Origin: Alviniconcha marisindica
Lineage: Eukaryota > Mollusca > Gastropoda > Provannidae
Reading direction: 5' to 3'
Assembly (NCBI GenBank): GCA_018857735.1
Contig: JABMCL010002869.1
Coordinates: 27,501-91,500 of the forward strand
Length of the DNA: 64,000 nucleotides
Each line of letters opens with the position of its first letter. Position 1 is the stretch's first letter. The position numbers and the translations under genes are program-made. The notes under the pieces are model-generated. The model did no database searches and was not told the origin of the DNA. It saw only the letters and a list, made by a program, of their open reading frames with translations. Below are positions 10,201 through 24,700 of the stretch, in pieces.

Positions 10201-13200
10201 TTCTGCACCCAGCAGTGCAATTGTACCGATCTGTACTGGTCTGTTTTTTGTTTTCTTATCCTTTTTCAGTTGGAAAACTTCTTCATACTCCCTAAACACG
10301 AAAGAAAGTTTGTGCCCCGGGATCAGCAAAAGCTGCAGAAACTCTTAGATGTATGCACCAAGCCTCTACAGCTCTCGAATGAATATTGTACCTTAGTGTA
10401 GATGTACAGTGATTTTAATTCCTCTATGGTAACATCGTCAGTGTATGCTAGTTAGCATGTGAGGAACGTATGGGGGGTGACCCTAAAGCTGTTGCGAATG
10501 CAAAGTCTATATGAATGTTTAATCTCACAGTAGCCAAAGAACTGGGGGATTTCTTCCGGAAAACCCTTTAGGTTGGGGGTATTTGTATGGTTGCAAATTG
10601 ATGGGAACAAGGTTGGGGGTTTTTTGTTGTTGTTTTTTCCTTCTTTGCATGGTGGGTCATAGACATGTACTTTCCAGGTAGATTTATGGGTGGGAGAAGT
10701 AGGGGGAGAGGAGGGGTTCTTTACACTTTGTGACAAGACCATTTTTTTGTTTTTTTGGGGGGGGTTTGGGTTTTTTTTGGGGGGGAGGGACAAAATATCT
10801 TAGACTGTAAATAGTGATTAAGTTTGAAATGAGTCTAAGTATCACACGTCACTATGGGGTCGGTAAGTTTAAACTGGTGAAAGAGCAGAAGTGCAGAATC
10901 TAAAAGAACCCTTTATTGCCAGATATATGAGGTTGATCCTTCAGACCTTCTTCTTGACTTTGAGGCATGGGATGATCTACTATCAACTGAAGTTCAGGCA
11001 AGATTAAATAGAACTTTCAGTTAAAACAGGGCAAAGTCTTGAGTTCAAACATAGTACAGTTCCAATTTTTGTTTGTGGTCATGGGCATGCTACAAAGTTG
11101 ATGAACTCATGGGTGAAAGTGTTGACATCATAAATCAGCGAGATTTGAGGAACTCACAAGTGACCCATGATTCAGTGAGGTGCATGATTTTGAAGGACCT
11201 CATGGAGAACAAAGTCCTATCTGCTTTGCAGAAAAATGGTCTCTGTTTTTGGATATACTGACAGTAACAGCTTGCACTCATGCCCCACTTTCAGGACAGA
11301 ATTGTCTTTGGCCATGGTGGATTTTCTTTATGAATTTCCATATCGCAAACACACAAAATAGTGAAATTCAGTATTCAGCAAGTTCCAAGACAAACTAATT
11401 ACAGTATAACGTTAAAACATGTTCACCCACGTGTAATTGTTTGAGTTGGTTATTGTGGAAATGTTCAAGTATTTTGCCTAGAACTTAGAAGCAGCAGAAA
11501 TAATTATCATTTAACATACACAGGAAAGTTCCAGTTTAGTTTCAAAGTTCAGTTCTGTAGTTGTAGAATTGGTCAAGCTAGTCCATTATAAATATTTCAG
11601 CTTGAGGAATTTGTTGTTACAAAATTAGAGTTACAGGTTATAGGTTGTTACAAACTTAAAGTTTGATATTTGATGGCATTTGTAGCTGATAATTCAGTTG
11701 TTACTAAAGAGATAAGTCTGTTATTTTCTTTTCTCCTTTTTTTGATCTAAATAGCTTGCCTTTTATCTGGTGCATGCATTGGTAGTTGTAGGTTGTGGCT
11801 CTTATTTGACCTTTACCCAAGTTGACCTTCACCTTGAGTTTGCTTCAGATACCTGTTGCATGTGCATGCTTTTTGTCCCAGTTTATGTTTTGGCTTTCTA
11901 TATTATGCATGTTGTGTGTGCAGCTTTTACTTGGCAAACGACCACCATATTCAACCACTGTTTTGGCATTCACTGGTCCAGTGTTAGAACTCAGAAATAA
12001 GACTAGAGAACACATCATGTGTTATTTTCCTATCTGTTTACATTCTATTGGCAGTGCTCAGTACTTTTTCAGTTTTAAAAAAAATCACAGTAAAACAAAA
12101 GCAGTAAAACAGTTTTCAAAAACTATGAGCTACTGTCCTTATTGTTACAGATCTACCTTTGTTGTTGGTGTTTGTTTTATGTTTCGATTTGATAATAATC
12201 TTTGGGGTTCTTTGTTTTGTTGTTGTGATTAATTTTCAGGGTTGGATGGGTGGGGGGGGGGGGGGGGGGGGGTCATTGGAATCACTTCTGCCTGTACTGT
12301 CTGTCTGTTTGTCACATGCTCTGTCTTCATAATAGCTTTTCAACCTTTTGCAACAAAGCTTGGTACGATCATCATGAACCAGGAGTCATGCAAGCAGTTT
12401 CAGTTGTTGTATAAAAGTAAAGTCATTGTGACAGTTTGAATCCTTTAGAAACGACCTTGTTCCAAGCGTTCTTAATCACATAACCTTTTGCAGCTAATGT
12501 AGCACATGGTATATGAGTGCATTAGTGCATCATTGTGAGATGCAGTGTTGTTCAGAAAGCTTGGGTTGCTGTCTTCAAGGTCATGATTATGGTTTGAATT
12601 TTCAAAAATGGTCATTTGCCCCATTAACTCATTTTCCAGACTCGGTGTGCTGATGTATCATTCCAGACCCATTGACCTTGGGAGAATCAGATTTTTTGTC
12701 AACAAGGTCAAGGTCACAGAATTCAAACATTTGAAGTTTTGTTTGAACATTTGAATGTTCAGTGTTTATGTATCATGTGTCTTCGGAACCGTGGAACGTT
12801 TTTGTGACCAAACATGCTATGTTGACAGTACATAGTAAGTGTATTCTTAGCAAAGAGTTTAGGGTTGTTTATCAAGGTCAGGGTCTAAATGTCCATTTGT
12901 CCCTTTTTTTTCTCTCTCTCTTTTTTTCCCTGTTTTCTCCCAATGTAACTGTCATGCTTGACTGGGTGTAAAAATTAGGGTCCCATATCTTTTCAAGGCA
13001 TTTCATTCAAACTTGTGCACTTGTGCAGTCTGCATGAAAACAGTGCACCAGTCACTCCTATTTGTTCCCTTGAACCACAACATGAACCAAGCATCAATAT
13101 ATATGCCTTGTTATTATTCACCACACTCTCTCAGTGACCTGAGTTGTGGTGGTGGCTTTAGATATATATATATATATAAGGCAGTTAGGCAGGGCAAACC

Positions 13201-16200
13201 TGATCAGTTTATACATATACATCAATACTGTTCTTGGTGCTGTTACAAAAGAAGGACAAAGACTTGGTCACATGCAGACTATGGGCTGTGAAATGAGGAA
13301 ATGGCAAGAACAAGAGTAAACAGACTTTTGTGTGTCATTAGAAGCAGGAAGAGTAAATAGATATCCATCTGTGCGGTCTTTGCAGAAGTGAACAAGGCTG
13401 AAACAGTGAAAGCACTATAATTAGATATATGATTATGAACATTCACATTATACCAACCGCTTTACCATGCAAGCCTTAAAATGCCTAAGTCTTTCAAGGA
13501 AGTAAAAACAGTGAATTTTTGCTAGACAAAACATAGTGCAAACATATGATACATGACCACCAGCAATTGAAAAAAAAGAAGAAAGAATTGGGTGTGGTTA
13601 CACCAAGGTAAGTCTGCTTCTCAGGGTTTGTTTCATACTTTTCTGACATATATGTATATTATACCTCTTTTTTTTTTTTCTTCTTTTTTTTACCCCTTTC
13701 TACCCCATGCAATTTGATCCACTGCATTAATCACATTGGGTGTTTGTTGTTTAGTATTTGTTGTTTTTGTTCATTTGTCTTTTCTTTTTTCCCCCATATA
13801 TGTGGTGATAAGTAATCTTCGTGTACACAAACTCCCAAAGTTTGATTGCCAAAATTACCTAAGTTTGTGGGCCACATCATTTGGGAGCATTTTGCTTTGT
13901 TTTGGCCTCCGTTCACTGTGGATGGGTGTAAACTTCATTGGATTGGGATTCCATTGTTCAATAGGTGGATGAGGGATAAAAATGTAAACCACTAACTCTT
14001 TCAAGGTTTACACTATTTTGCCTTGTAATGTCAACATAGGGGAGTTTACACTATTTTACCTTGTAATGTCCACATAGGGGAGATTGCACTAATTTATCAT
14101 GTAATGTCAACGTAGGGGAGTTTACACTATTTTACCTTGTAATGTCAACATAGGGGAGTTTGCACTAATTTACCGTGTAATGTCAACATAGGGGAGTTTG
14201 CACTGTTTTACCTTGTAATGTCAACATAGGGGATTTCCGTTTTTCAACACAAGGAAGTAATGATGTTTATAATTACATAATCTGCACTGTAAGTGTAATT
14301 TCAATTTAAACTGGATTTCGTGTTTGACTGCAGGGCTTTGTTGGTTGAACATGGTTGTGGCATGATACAGGCTTGCATTTGAATCCAGCTTAAACTATTA
14401 CTTGCGTAACTGCATGGCCCTTACCTGATTAGTATACATGGGTCTAAATATGTAACCAGACTGTCCTGTATGCAGGCTTGTAAGAAACAGGTTATCACAG
14501 TTCATCAATTATTGTACAGCTAATGTGCATCAGGATCTCTGTGTGCTTGTTGGAGATGGAGGGTAGAGTGCAGGTGTGGGGGTGTCATAGTTAGAAAAGG
14601 AATATCTAGAGTGGAAACAGCTTTCCTCCATTGCTGATTCTCAAAGGACACACATGATCTGGCAGCTTGTGTTTTGTCCTATTATGACCTACGCTGTTGA
14701 CTGGTCATTACATAATGTGAAAAGGGACACAGGCATGTTCCATTATCCTGGAGTTTCATCAAATATTCACCATTCTTATGCAGACACAGTTTGACTGTTA
14801 ATTACCCTGGCCCAGTGAGCTCATTTGCCACCTGTAGCAATTTTATTTATTTGAAGTTTTCTTCTCCTTTTTTCCCCAGGGGGTGGGGGGTAGCATGACC
14901 TGTAGCAACAAATCCAGTATATAATCACACTCCTTTTTTTGATAGTAAAACCAGTATCACATCCACTTTCAATGCATAATCAGAATCCTATCACAGTCCT
15001 GTGTGGATAGATGCACAAACAGTTAACTGATGTAAGTTGGTTCCGTTGCTGGTAAACATGTGCCCAATATTAATATTTTAGCCAGTGTGTGGTAAGTTGA
15101 GGAGTAAGCATAATTCAATTGACAATAGTATTTTGTGTGTGAAGGATGTATCTAATTATTCCTCAAGTGGATTCAAATCCACTACGTGCAAGAAGCTTCA
15201 TTTACAGCAAGTGACTGTGAATAAGAAACACGGTGTGATTCCTAAGACTGCAAAGTTATGCAAAGAAAGTAGTGACTGACGCAAATAACCCTTTCAGCAT
15301 CAGTAATGGAGTATGTTTATGTGTGCATTATGCATCATGAAGAAATCTGTAACCTAGTTTGTGTACATGTGCTGATTTGAATCTTGTAGAGCTGTGTGTT
15401 TGCAGTGTACACTACAGAATCTGAATGCGACCGAGTTTGATTATGTACAGGCTTTGGATTAATTTATTAGCGGGGAAATGAATCAGTTTGGAAATGCATT
15501 ATTAGTACACACTCACAGTGAAGGAATTTTTCGTGACAGTATTAGTTGTGTTTAGTTAGGTTTACTTTTCCTTTACTTTTATGTCAAGTTTTTATTACTG
15601 CACCCATTGTATGATACTTTCATCTTTTTGCAGTTGACTGAATTGAAACTCAGTATACTCATTTGAAGAACTGATTTTTCAGGAAATGTATTGATCATTT
15701 TGTTTTCGCTATTTCATGGGAAAATGTGTTTTGTTAAGTTGAAGGGCAAAGATCTGATCTTTACACATTTCATTGAACAAAAGCGCTGTTTTTATCTTTT
15801 TCTGTTTTTTTGTTGTCCACGTTACATTCATCTTACTAACATACACACAATGGATGTTCATTTGATCTGTTCCTTTCAGCTTCTGTCTTGACATTGAAAG
15901 CATGGGCAGTTTGTGACCTCCCCTGCCATTGACTAATCTCCCCTTCCATTGCCTCCCTTGTCTTTGCAGCTGGAGCGAGTGTTTAGTAAGCAGGGGCAAG
16001 GCAAAGGGACACAACCACCTACACCCGCAGAAGTATGTCTTTTGTATGCATGTGATTTTTTGTTCAACTGTCACTGTCTCTTGTGAGGTCAGAAACAAGT
16101 AGAAATTTCATTTGATATATATATGATGTGTGAATGAATAAGAAGCAGTGCCTGTGTAAATATAGATAGTCAGATTTTCTAGTAACACTCTTCTTCTCAG

Positions 16201-17535
16201 TAATCTTCAAGTATTTGCACCTGAAATCTAATTCACCATTGGCTCATTTAGCAATTGAATTTCATGGACCAAAAAATGCTAGCTGTAGTGACCCAAAAAA
16301 GAAAAAAATCTGATCTCTTTACACTAGAAGAAGCACAGCATTGATGCAGGATGCAGGACTAGGGAAATAGTCACACAAAAGAGAGTACTGCTTTTTGGTG
16401 AATGATTCGCAAGCTTTGACTTGTTGCTCTGTGGTGTTTTGGCCTCTGGTGGTAAATTAATCTAACATTTGGTGACTACACAGTTCAGAATGACTTGATA
16501 ATGTTTTCAGAGTATTTTGCAGATTTGTTCTTACCATCCAAACCAGTCTGACATGGCCAGTTAGAACAGGATAAATTGCTGAGAAACAACAGGGCTTTCT
16601 CACCATTTGATCATTTTCTCTGACATTCTTTCCAGTAAACACAAATTTTAGCCCCAAACTGTTGAACCTGGACATGTTTGGAATGTCTGGAAGCTAATAT
16701 TTTGGGCCCACAGATTTCGGTATGAATACTTGAAGATTAGCTCTGTCATTAGCATTAAAACAACTCTGAACAGGGGATTGTGGCAGTCAGTCTGTTGAAG
16801 TCTGTCAGTCAGTTGGAACCAGACACCACAGCAGTTTAAGTGACTGGATCAACTAATTCACAGACTGGACTGAGGGTGTAGCATCTTTTTAACTTCAGTC
16901 AGCTCTAGGCTGAGGCTGTATCCATCAGCTTGCTGTGTCTCCACCTGTGCAGTCAGCAGTCTACGGTTTGAATAATACATGGGTGGCAGTTAACCCCTTC
17001 ACTGCCCCAGCCTGTAAATTTTTGGGCTGAAATATGCAGTGACGTGCCTCCAGTCTATTTTCTGGTCCTATAACATCTACTTTCAGTGCTATGCGTTGTG
17101 ATGAAAATCATTTCACATGCCAGTGCAAAAAAGGAGACAAAAAGGTTTAAAGGTTTTATATTTCACACATTTACTGGTCATTTTCAAGTGACATCATGGC
17201 AGTGAAGGGGTTAAATTACGGGAGAGTTTGGAGTCACATTAAAGTCTCTCTTCACATAAGCACATTTAACAGAGTAACCTATTAGGATACACTCTGATAT
17301 TATTTGTAAAATATGTCTTGAAATACACTACAAAGCAACATTTATGATGAGAGTATCTGAGCAGGAACAGCATGAGTTACCACAATGTAAAACAGTGTGA
17401 CATAAGGAGCACACTTTGATTTTTTTTTAAGCCGAACAACACATGTACAATGTAGGCTGGGGATGGTCCTACCTTGTCCTTCAAAAGCTTTTCTCCTATG
17501 TGACTATAAAGGCCAGGAAGAAAGAGAGAGAGAGA

Positions 17536-17603
<68 letters not shown>

Positions 17604-17782
17604 TGAGAGTATCTGAGCAGGAACAGCATGAGTAACCACAATGTAAAACAAAGTGACATAAGGAGCACCCTTTGGGTTTTTTAAGTGGAACAACATGTAC
17701 AATGTGGGCTGGGGGTGGTCCTGCCTTATCCTTCAAAAGCTTTTCTCCTATGTGATTATAAAGGCCAGGGAGAGAGTGAATA

Positions 17783-17816
<34 letters not shown>

Positions 17817-17862
17817 ACATACATGCACTTTTCTCCTATGTGACTATAGGAGAGAATGAATA

Positions 17863-17931
<69 letters not shown>

Positions 17932-20900
17932 GGGAGGAGCAAGTAAACAGAAGAGGACTATAGCTGTCAAGTAGATTTGATTTGTATGTACACTGGTAGA
18001 TTTCTGATGTAGGTAATTGCCCGTGTAAGTGTTTAAAAATATAAAAAAAGTCCGAGCCACACACCCCTGTCCTCACCCCACAATGATTAGTATGCAATGT
18101 AGTGAAAAATAAAGTGGATTCATTGAAAGCCCACTCCCTCCAGGCACTGTAGCCGTAGCAAACTGTGTTATGCTGTAGATGAACAGTTGGTTGCTGGGTC
18201 ATTTTTGTTAAAAACATTTGGCATTTTGCAACTGCTTACACATTCACACAGGTGCAAGTCATGTACATACACACAGTACAAAGGTCAGGGACAGGGGAAG
18301 AATTGCATTTTGTTTCATTTAATTGCTCTGTTTATGACAGTACAACATCTGTGTTCATGTTTCTGATCATCTGCAGGATTTCTGTAAATTGGCAAGGGTA
18401 ACGAAAAATAATTTTTAAAAACAAATCCCATATTGAAAAGCCCAACCATACCCATTTACAGCTATGCTACCAATGTGTATAAGCTCACAACTGTATCCTC
18501 ACTGTTTCTTTAACACATCTGCACTGAAATGACTAATGTCGCATGTCCACTTGTTTGTTCCCCTGTGAAAGTTTCAATTGCACTTCACCAATGTTACTAA
18601 TGGTGGGTGGCTGTCACTGTCACTAGGCGAATGCTTTCAAGGAGTTTAGCCCATACTACAGATACAGGGTGAGCCTTGATATGCACTAATCACTGTGTGT
18701 TGTACCTGGTCCTCAGTTTGGTTTCTAACGTCCTATTGACTATCTCTGCCTTTTCACCATTTTCTTTGATCTGTATCACTCACCACTGTACTTCCTGGTT
18801 GAATGAATTGGTGGATATTTTATTTTCGCAGAACAGTTCCTTGTTATGAATGATCGCCCCATTCTTCCTATTGATATTATAGTTAGTCACCCAGCTTCAG
18901 CAGGAAGATGGGGTTTTTCACAATCAGAGGTTTATCTTTTTGTAATTTGTTTTCTCTAACATCTGTCGTTCAGTGATTTTGGTGTTTTACTGTAGTCTGA
19001 GGTTAATTTTTTTAAGTGTTTGTTGAATCTGAACATAATATTTGCAACATATGTAAGAGAGGAAAGTGTTCATAAAAAGTATGCCTAGTTTATGTTGCCT
19101 TCAGTTTGAATGTAAGTTGTTTGTGTTTAATAAAGCATTGTTAAAATGAGTTTTAACATCCTTTAAAAAAATAAAAAATACTCTTCTTTATAACTAGTTA
19201 CTTTGTGCATGCAAATCAAACCCGTGTGTACAGTGCACACCTTGAGCGCTTGACAGGGAGGTCTGCATGTGGTTTTCTATTCACAGTTGTTGAAAGAAAG
19301 AACTTGAAGCCTACAGGTGTCACGTGTGCATGATTGACCTGAAAAATTCCCCCACATGTTCGGGTGCAGTGTTTATTCATTTGTAACAATACATTTTGAA
19401 CGTAATGTTAAATGCAAGCAACTGGCATGAATGATCAGTCACAACAGAAGTTAGGCATTTTGACCAACACTTTTCCCTCTTACACATGTAGCAAAATATC
19501 ATGTGTAGTCAATAAGTCAAAGACAAAGGGCAGGGTAAACTCAAATGGACGTTATGAATCAGTGTTTGTACTTTTGTTTGTACTTTTTTTTTCTGATAGT
19601 TTTCTTTCTTTTTTCTACTCCAAATTTTGTCAGCACATTAGTGTAGAACTGTTCATATTTTGCTAATGAACTCTAAAATCAAAATAGAAAATGGAAATCT
19701 TTGTGGCTAGGCTAATTGGAAGTAAACATTGTTTTTCAGCAAAATGCTAGAAACTTATCAGTACATAACTGATAATATGATGAATTTTCACATGCTTTGA
19801 AATTGACTGGGAGGGAGGGGGGAGGGGTGTTGATATGTAAAACTTCAAAAAGTTTTGAAGTTCTCAAAAAGAGTTCTTTGTTTTGCTTTGTATATCTCTA
19901 TTGTTGAAGCTAGCATAGCTGCTTTCAAAGCTTGCTGGCTTTAAGTGTATTCTCTTTTCTATGATAACTTCTTTTCTTTGTTTTCTGCTTGTACTTAAAG
20001 GTTAACACATGATCCGTACATGTACATGGTCATTGAGCCCTTTTTTTCCCCCTCTCTCTCTCTCTCTCGTTTTTTGTTTTTTTGTTTTTGTTTTTTAGTA
20101 TTTGAATTACTGGATAGATTGATTATTAGTTCTTATTCAGTTTTTGTATAGCTGAGCATGTAGTTCATGCTGTGGCTCTTTTGTTTCAGTACAGTTTGCA
20201 GCACAACACTTTTGCACAATGGTTTAATAATGTACAGTGGAATCTCGTTACTCAGGCCACACTCATCCCCACTGATTATGTCTGGATTAGTGAGTTTTCC
20301 ATATAATTATTTGAATCATGTGCTTTGTTTTTTTCTTTGTTTTGTTTTTATCAATATAAACATCAAGAAGAACTGTTTTAAGTCAGAAGACACGCAGTGT
20401 GTGCTTAGCTAGCCCAAAGACTGAGTTATCAGGTGCAGCCTTTTTATAGCTCTTAATTGCTGGCTGAAACACCTCCTCAGATGAACAAAACAACAACAAA
20501 AACAATATGAGGGTTTAAACTTAGAGGTTGATTTGGACTTCAGGATCTGGAACATGGATTTCCAGGTCAACAGTATTAGCACTTGGAAGCAGTAACTATG
20601 TTACTGTGGAATTGCATGTGGGGGTAAGGTTTGCAGGTTAACAGGATTCCACTCAGCTGACCTAGAGTAAACTGACTCTAATTGCACATTTAACCACACT
20701 CATCCAGTGATCTGTTTTGTTTATGGAGTGTGTCCATGATCAGACTAGAGATGGGAATCTTTTCTTTTGATGGCAGGTAGCTTTCATTGATGGTAGACTT
20801 CTCCAATTTGTGTACAACTATGGTTGCATTGTCTTTTTATTTAATAAATTTCTTGAGAGTGTGGGGAGGGTTATGCAGGGAATGAAGTGAGGTATCTGAT

Positions 20901-21680
20901 GTGAGGGGTAAGGGGTGGGCAAGATTATATTTGAGCCAAGGGGTAGAGGAGGTGCTAGTGAGAAGGTGGGTTTACGGCTTGTTGTAACTGGACGAGGGAG
21001 GCTGTGCTTTCAGGACCTGGACCAGGAGGTCCCGGACACCACCCTCCTCATCCACTTCTTTGGTCCCAAGGGCACCCAGGTCCTCAACTACAACGACTTC
21101 CACAAGTAACGCTCCCTGTCTGTCTTTTCCGTGTCCGCTGGCAAGTAGCCTGTTGAACCAGCCTGTCAGAGATAAGGCCAGGACAGTGAGTGTGTGGGCC
21201 TCCTGTCTTCTTGCTCTCAGGAATTAAAAATGCATAAGGGATATGATGTTGGTCACAAACGTACACTGACAATGGCTACATTTCAGCATGTTGAAGCAAG
21301 CCTGTAAGGGTTCACACTTTTCAGCATTGGTGTGTGTCTGCACCTTTGCTTGTGCTTTTTTTGGAGTATAGTAATGATGACCAAGACAGCTACTTTCATA
21401 TAATCAATTGAACCAGTCACAGCTGTGGACAGATGTGGCTATGACAGATCATCATAAAGGCCAGTTTGACAGGCTCTCTTTCAGTGTTTTTGTTTTGTTG
21501 TTTTTGAAGTTGGTCAGGGGGAGTTTGCATGTTCCATTCTATGTTCAGGAAACTGAATTTTGGTTCACGTGTGTATGGCTGTGTGTGTGTTATATTTGTG
21601 GACAGGAGCATTCATTAATGCAACAACAAATTTAAAGATGCAAAAGCAAAACAAAAAGAAATAATAAAATAGAGAAATAT

Positions 21681-21746
<66 letters not shown>

Positions 21747-24700
21747 ACTTTAAAAGGACAGCTGTGTTATAAATTGCACACATAAGTTTTGGGAATCGGT
21801 AGAATTCAACCCTTTGTCCAGTAAATATCACAGTTCAGCTCCAACACGTTTTGCGATTTCAAGAAAGCAACAGAGTTTATACCTTAAACTTGGCACAGAC
21901 TGAGGTTTCACTTCAGGTCTTCTGACCACAATGCTTTCTTTGACAGTACATGCTGTTTCATCTTGATTTCGGCTAAAAACAAATTGAATCTGTGAAATGG
22001 GGGCAGGGAAATGGCCTATGTGATTGAATCTGTGAAATGGGGGCAGGGAAATGGCCTATAAATATATGACATCATGCAGCCAACATATTTGTTATGATCA
22101 AATTGAGATTGGCATGAGTGTACATGATCTGGTTTTTGGCCCAAGGGGACACCATTGGGAACTGAAAACCAAGCACCAGGTGTCATCCGAAAGACTCAGT
22201 GTAATCAAACTGAATATGTGTGCTTCTGACTGTGCATGCAAAATATCCTTAGACAAATGAAAAGTGAAGGGCAAATAAAGTTTTCTCAGTGCCTAAATGG
22301 CCATCAAACTGAACAAAATTCAGTCAGGACAAGCGAACTACTTGCATATAATGAGATTTCATGTAAGGAACAGAGACCAAGTTCTGGACCTTGTAGAACT
22401 GTAAAAAGAAATGGACATCTGTAGTTCAGTATGCATTGTCTATGGTTAGGAATGGGTGACACATTGCATGGCTACTACTAGTGTTGTTTTTTCTCCCCAG
22501 AAAAAGCAGTCATAATGGACAAATTAATACAAACACAAGCAGCACAATGAGCATCACAGCTGACAGCATTGGGAATGTTGACAGCCAATGGGCCCAATTT
22601 CTTTGATGATAAATGATGATGATGGTGATTCATAGTTCTAACCATCAGCTTCATGGCCAAGATGAAGGGTGTGAGGTGGTGACACAAAGCTGAAGTTCAT
22701 TGCAGGGAGTGCGGTGTTCTTGTGAGCATGGGTACTATTTCTACGTTCAAATTGCTAACTAAATGGGTACTATTTCTATGAAGGTGATGATGAAAATGAT
22801 GATACTGCTTTAGGTTCATGGCGAACCTGCAGAGTGAGGTGATAGAGCTGGAGTTCCTGGAGTTTTCGCGAGGCATGAGCACCATTTCAGAGTTGGACTT
22901 TGCCAAGATCTTGCTTCGCTACACAAACCTGGACCGGGCACAGATCGACGACTGCTTGGAGCGTGTCCGCTCACGCATCCCACAGGAGAGGGTGGGCCAA
23001 CTTTTCCTTTGCACATTCTTAGCCATCTGTCACACCCCAAAGGGATTTTGGTTTTGTACCTGCTGTTCTAGACTGTAACAGAAAGGAAATGATGCAGGAA
23101 TTGGTAGCAGGTGTGTGTGTAACATGTTTGGTTTGGGGTGTTTTTTTCTTTTTCTTTTTTCTATAAGATCATGTTGAAGTAACGATAGCAAAAGTAATAT
23201 GTATTGTTTAATTTCGGAGGTGGTATTTAGGGGCAGAGCAAGGAGGAGGCAGTTTGAGTAATGTCTTTGTGGAACCTCGGTTCTCATTGCTCATGACGTT
23301 CTGCTTTCTTGTTGTCCGTACCATTCATTTACTGTATGCCACACTCTGTGGTGTTCAGGGCATCACTCTGGATGAGTTCCGCCAGTTCTGTCAGTTCCTC
23401 AACAACCTGGATGACTTCTCCCTCACCATGAAGATGTACACCTACGCCCAGAAGTCTGTCTCACAGGGTAGGTCCCACTGCTCTCACGGAGGGCTTGCCT
23501 GCTACTGCTGTGTCTCTTCGCTGGCGCAGACACCTTTCTTCTGTCGGGGATGAGGCATTGCATGGGTTACAGTACTTTTTCTCCTCTTCACTGTGACTGA
23601 ATTGTTTTGGGTGATCAGTAAAAAAACACCTCTGTCAGGGATGAGGCATTTTATGGGTTACAGCACTTTTTCTCCTCATCACTGTGACTCAGTTGTTTCG
23701 GGTGATCAGTAAAAAAACACCTCTGTCAGGGAAGAGGCATTTTATGGGTTACAGCACTCTTTCTCCTCTTCACTGTGACTCAGTTGTTTTGGGTGATCAG
23801 TAAAGAAACACGTCTGTCAGGGAAGAGGCATTGCATGGGTTGCAGTACTTTTTCTTCTCTTTACTGTGACTAAATTGTTTTGGGTGGTCAGTAAAGAAAC
23901 ATATCTGTCGAGGGATTAAGCATTTCATGGGTTACAGTACTGTTTCTCCTGTTCATTGTGTGACATTATTTTTCTCTGTACCTGTCACAGAGGACTTTCA
24001 GCGTGCAGTCAAGGTTTGCACCGGTCACACCTTGGGCCCCCACGTGGTCAACACAGTCTTCCAGATCTTTGACTCGGATGGAGATGGCAACCTAAGCCAC
24101 CAGGAGTTCATCAGCATCATGAAAGACCGGCTGCACAGAGGGGCAAGGGTCAGTATTTCTACACTCTTGTTTAGTAGCTGTGAAAGGAAGGGGTAAGAGT
24201 GTGGTGCGAAGGGAATGGGCAAGAGGACCAGGTCCACAGTGGTGTGAAGGGAAGGGACAAGAGGACCAGGTCCACAGTGGTGTGAAGGGAAGGGACAAGA
24301 GGACCAGGTCCACAGTGGTGTGAAGGGAAGGGACAAGAGGACCAGGTCCACAGGTGTGAAGGGAAGGGACAAGAGGACCAGGTCCACAGGTGTGAAGGGA
24401 ATGGGCAAGAGGACCAGGTCCACAGTGGTGCGAAGGGAATGGACAAGAGGACCAGGTCCACAGTGGTGTGAAGGGAAGGGACAAGAGGACCAGGTCCACA
24501 GGTGTGAAGGGAATGGGCAAGAGGACCAGGTCCACAGTGGTGCGAAGGGAATGGGCAAGAGGACCAGGTCCACAGTGGTGTGAAGGGAAGGGACAAGAGA
24601 ACCAGGTCCACAGTGGTGTGACAGGAAGGGACAAGAGGACCAGGTCCACAGAGGTGTGAAAGGAAGGGACAAGAGGACCAGGTCCACAGTGGTGTGAAAG

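Noticed and set aside
12245..12275. Poly-G run as a regulatory G-quadruplex
   Set aside because: A homopolymer run with no supporting context; likely slippage or assembly-related.
12570..12900. Repeated AAGGTCAAGGTCA-type motifs as nuclear-receptor sites
   Set aside because: TGACCTTGACCTT-like words recur at about 11810-11840 and 12680-12715 and are more likely traces of an old dispersed repeat than a regulatory cluster.
17377..18217. Open frames rich in His/Thr on the - strand
   Set aside because: They read through (CA)n microsatellites and are low-complexity.
20241..20420. CAGTGGAATCTCGTTACTCA as a pogo/Tigger-type transposon end
   Set aside because: The sequence resembles such ends, but no convincing partner inverted repeat or target duplication was found nearby.
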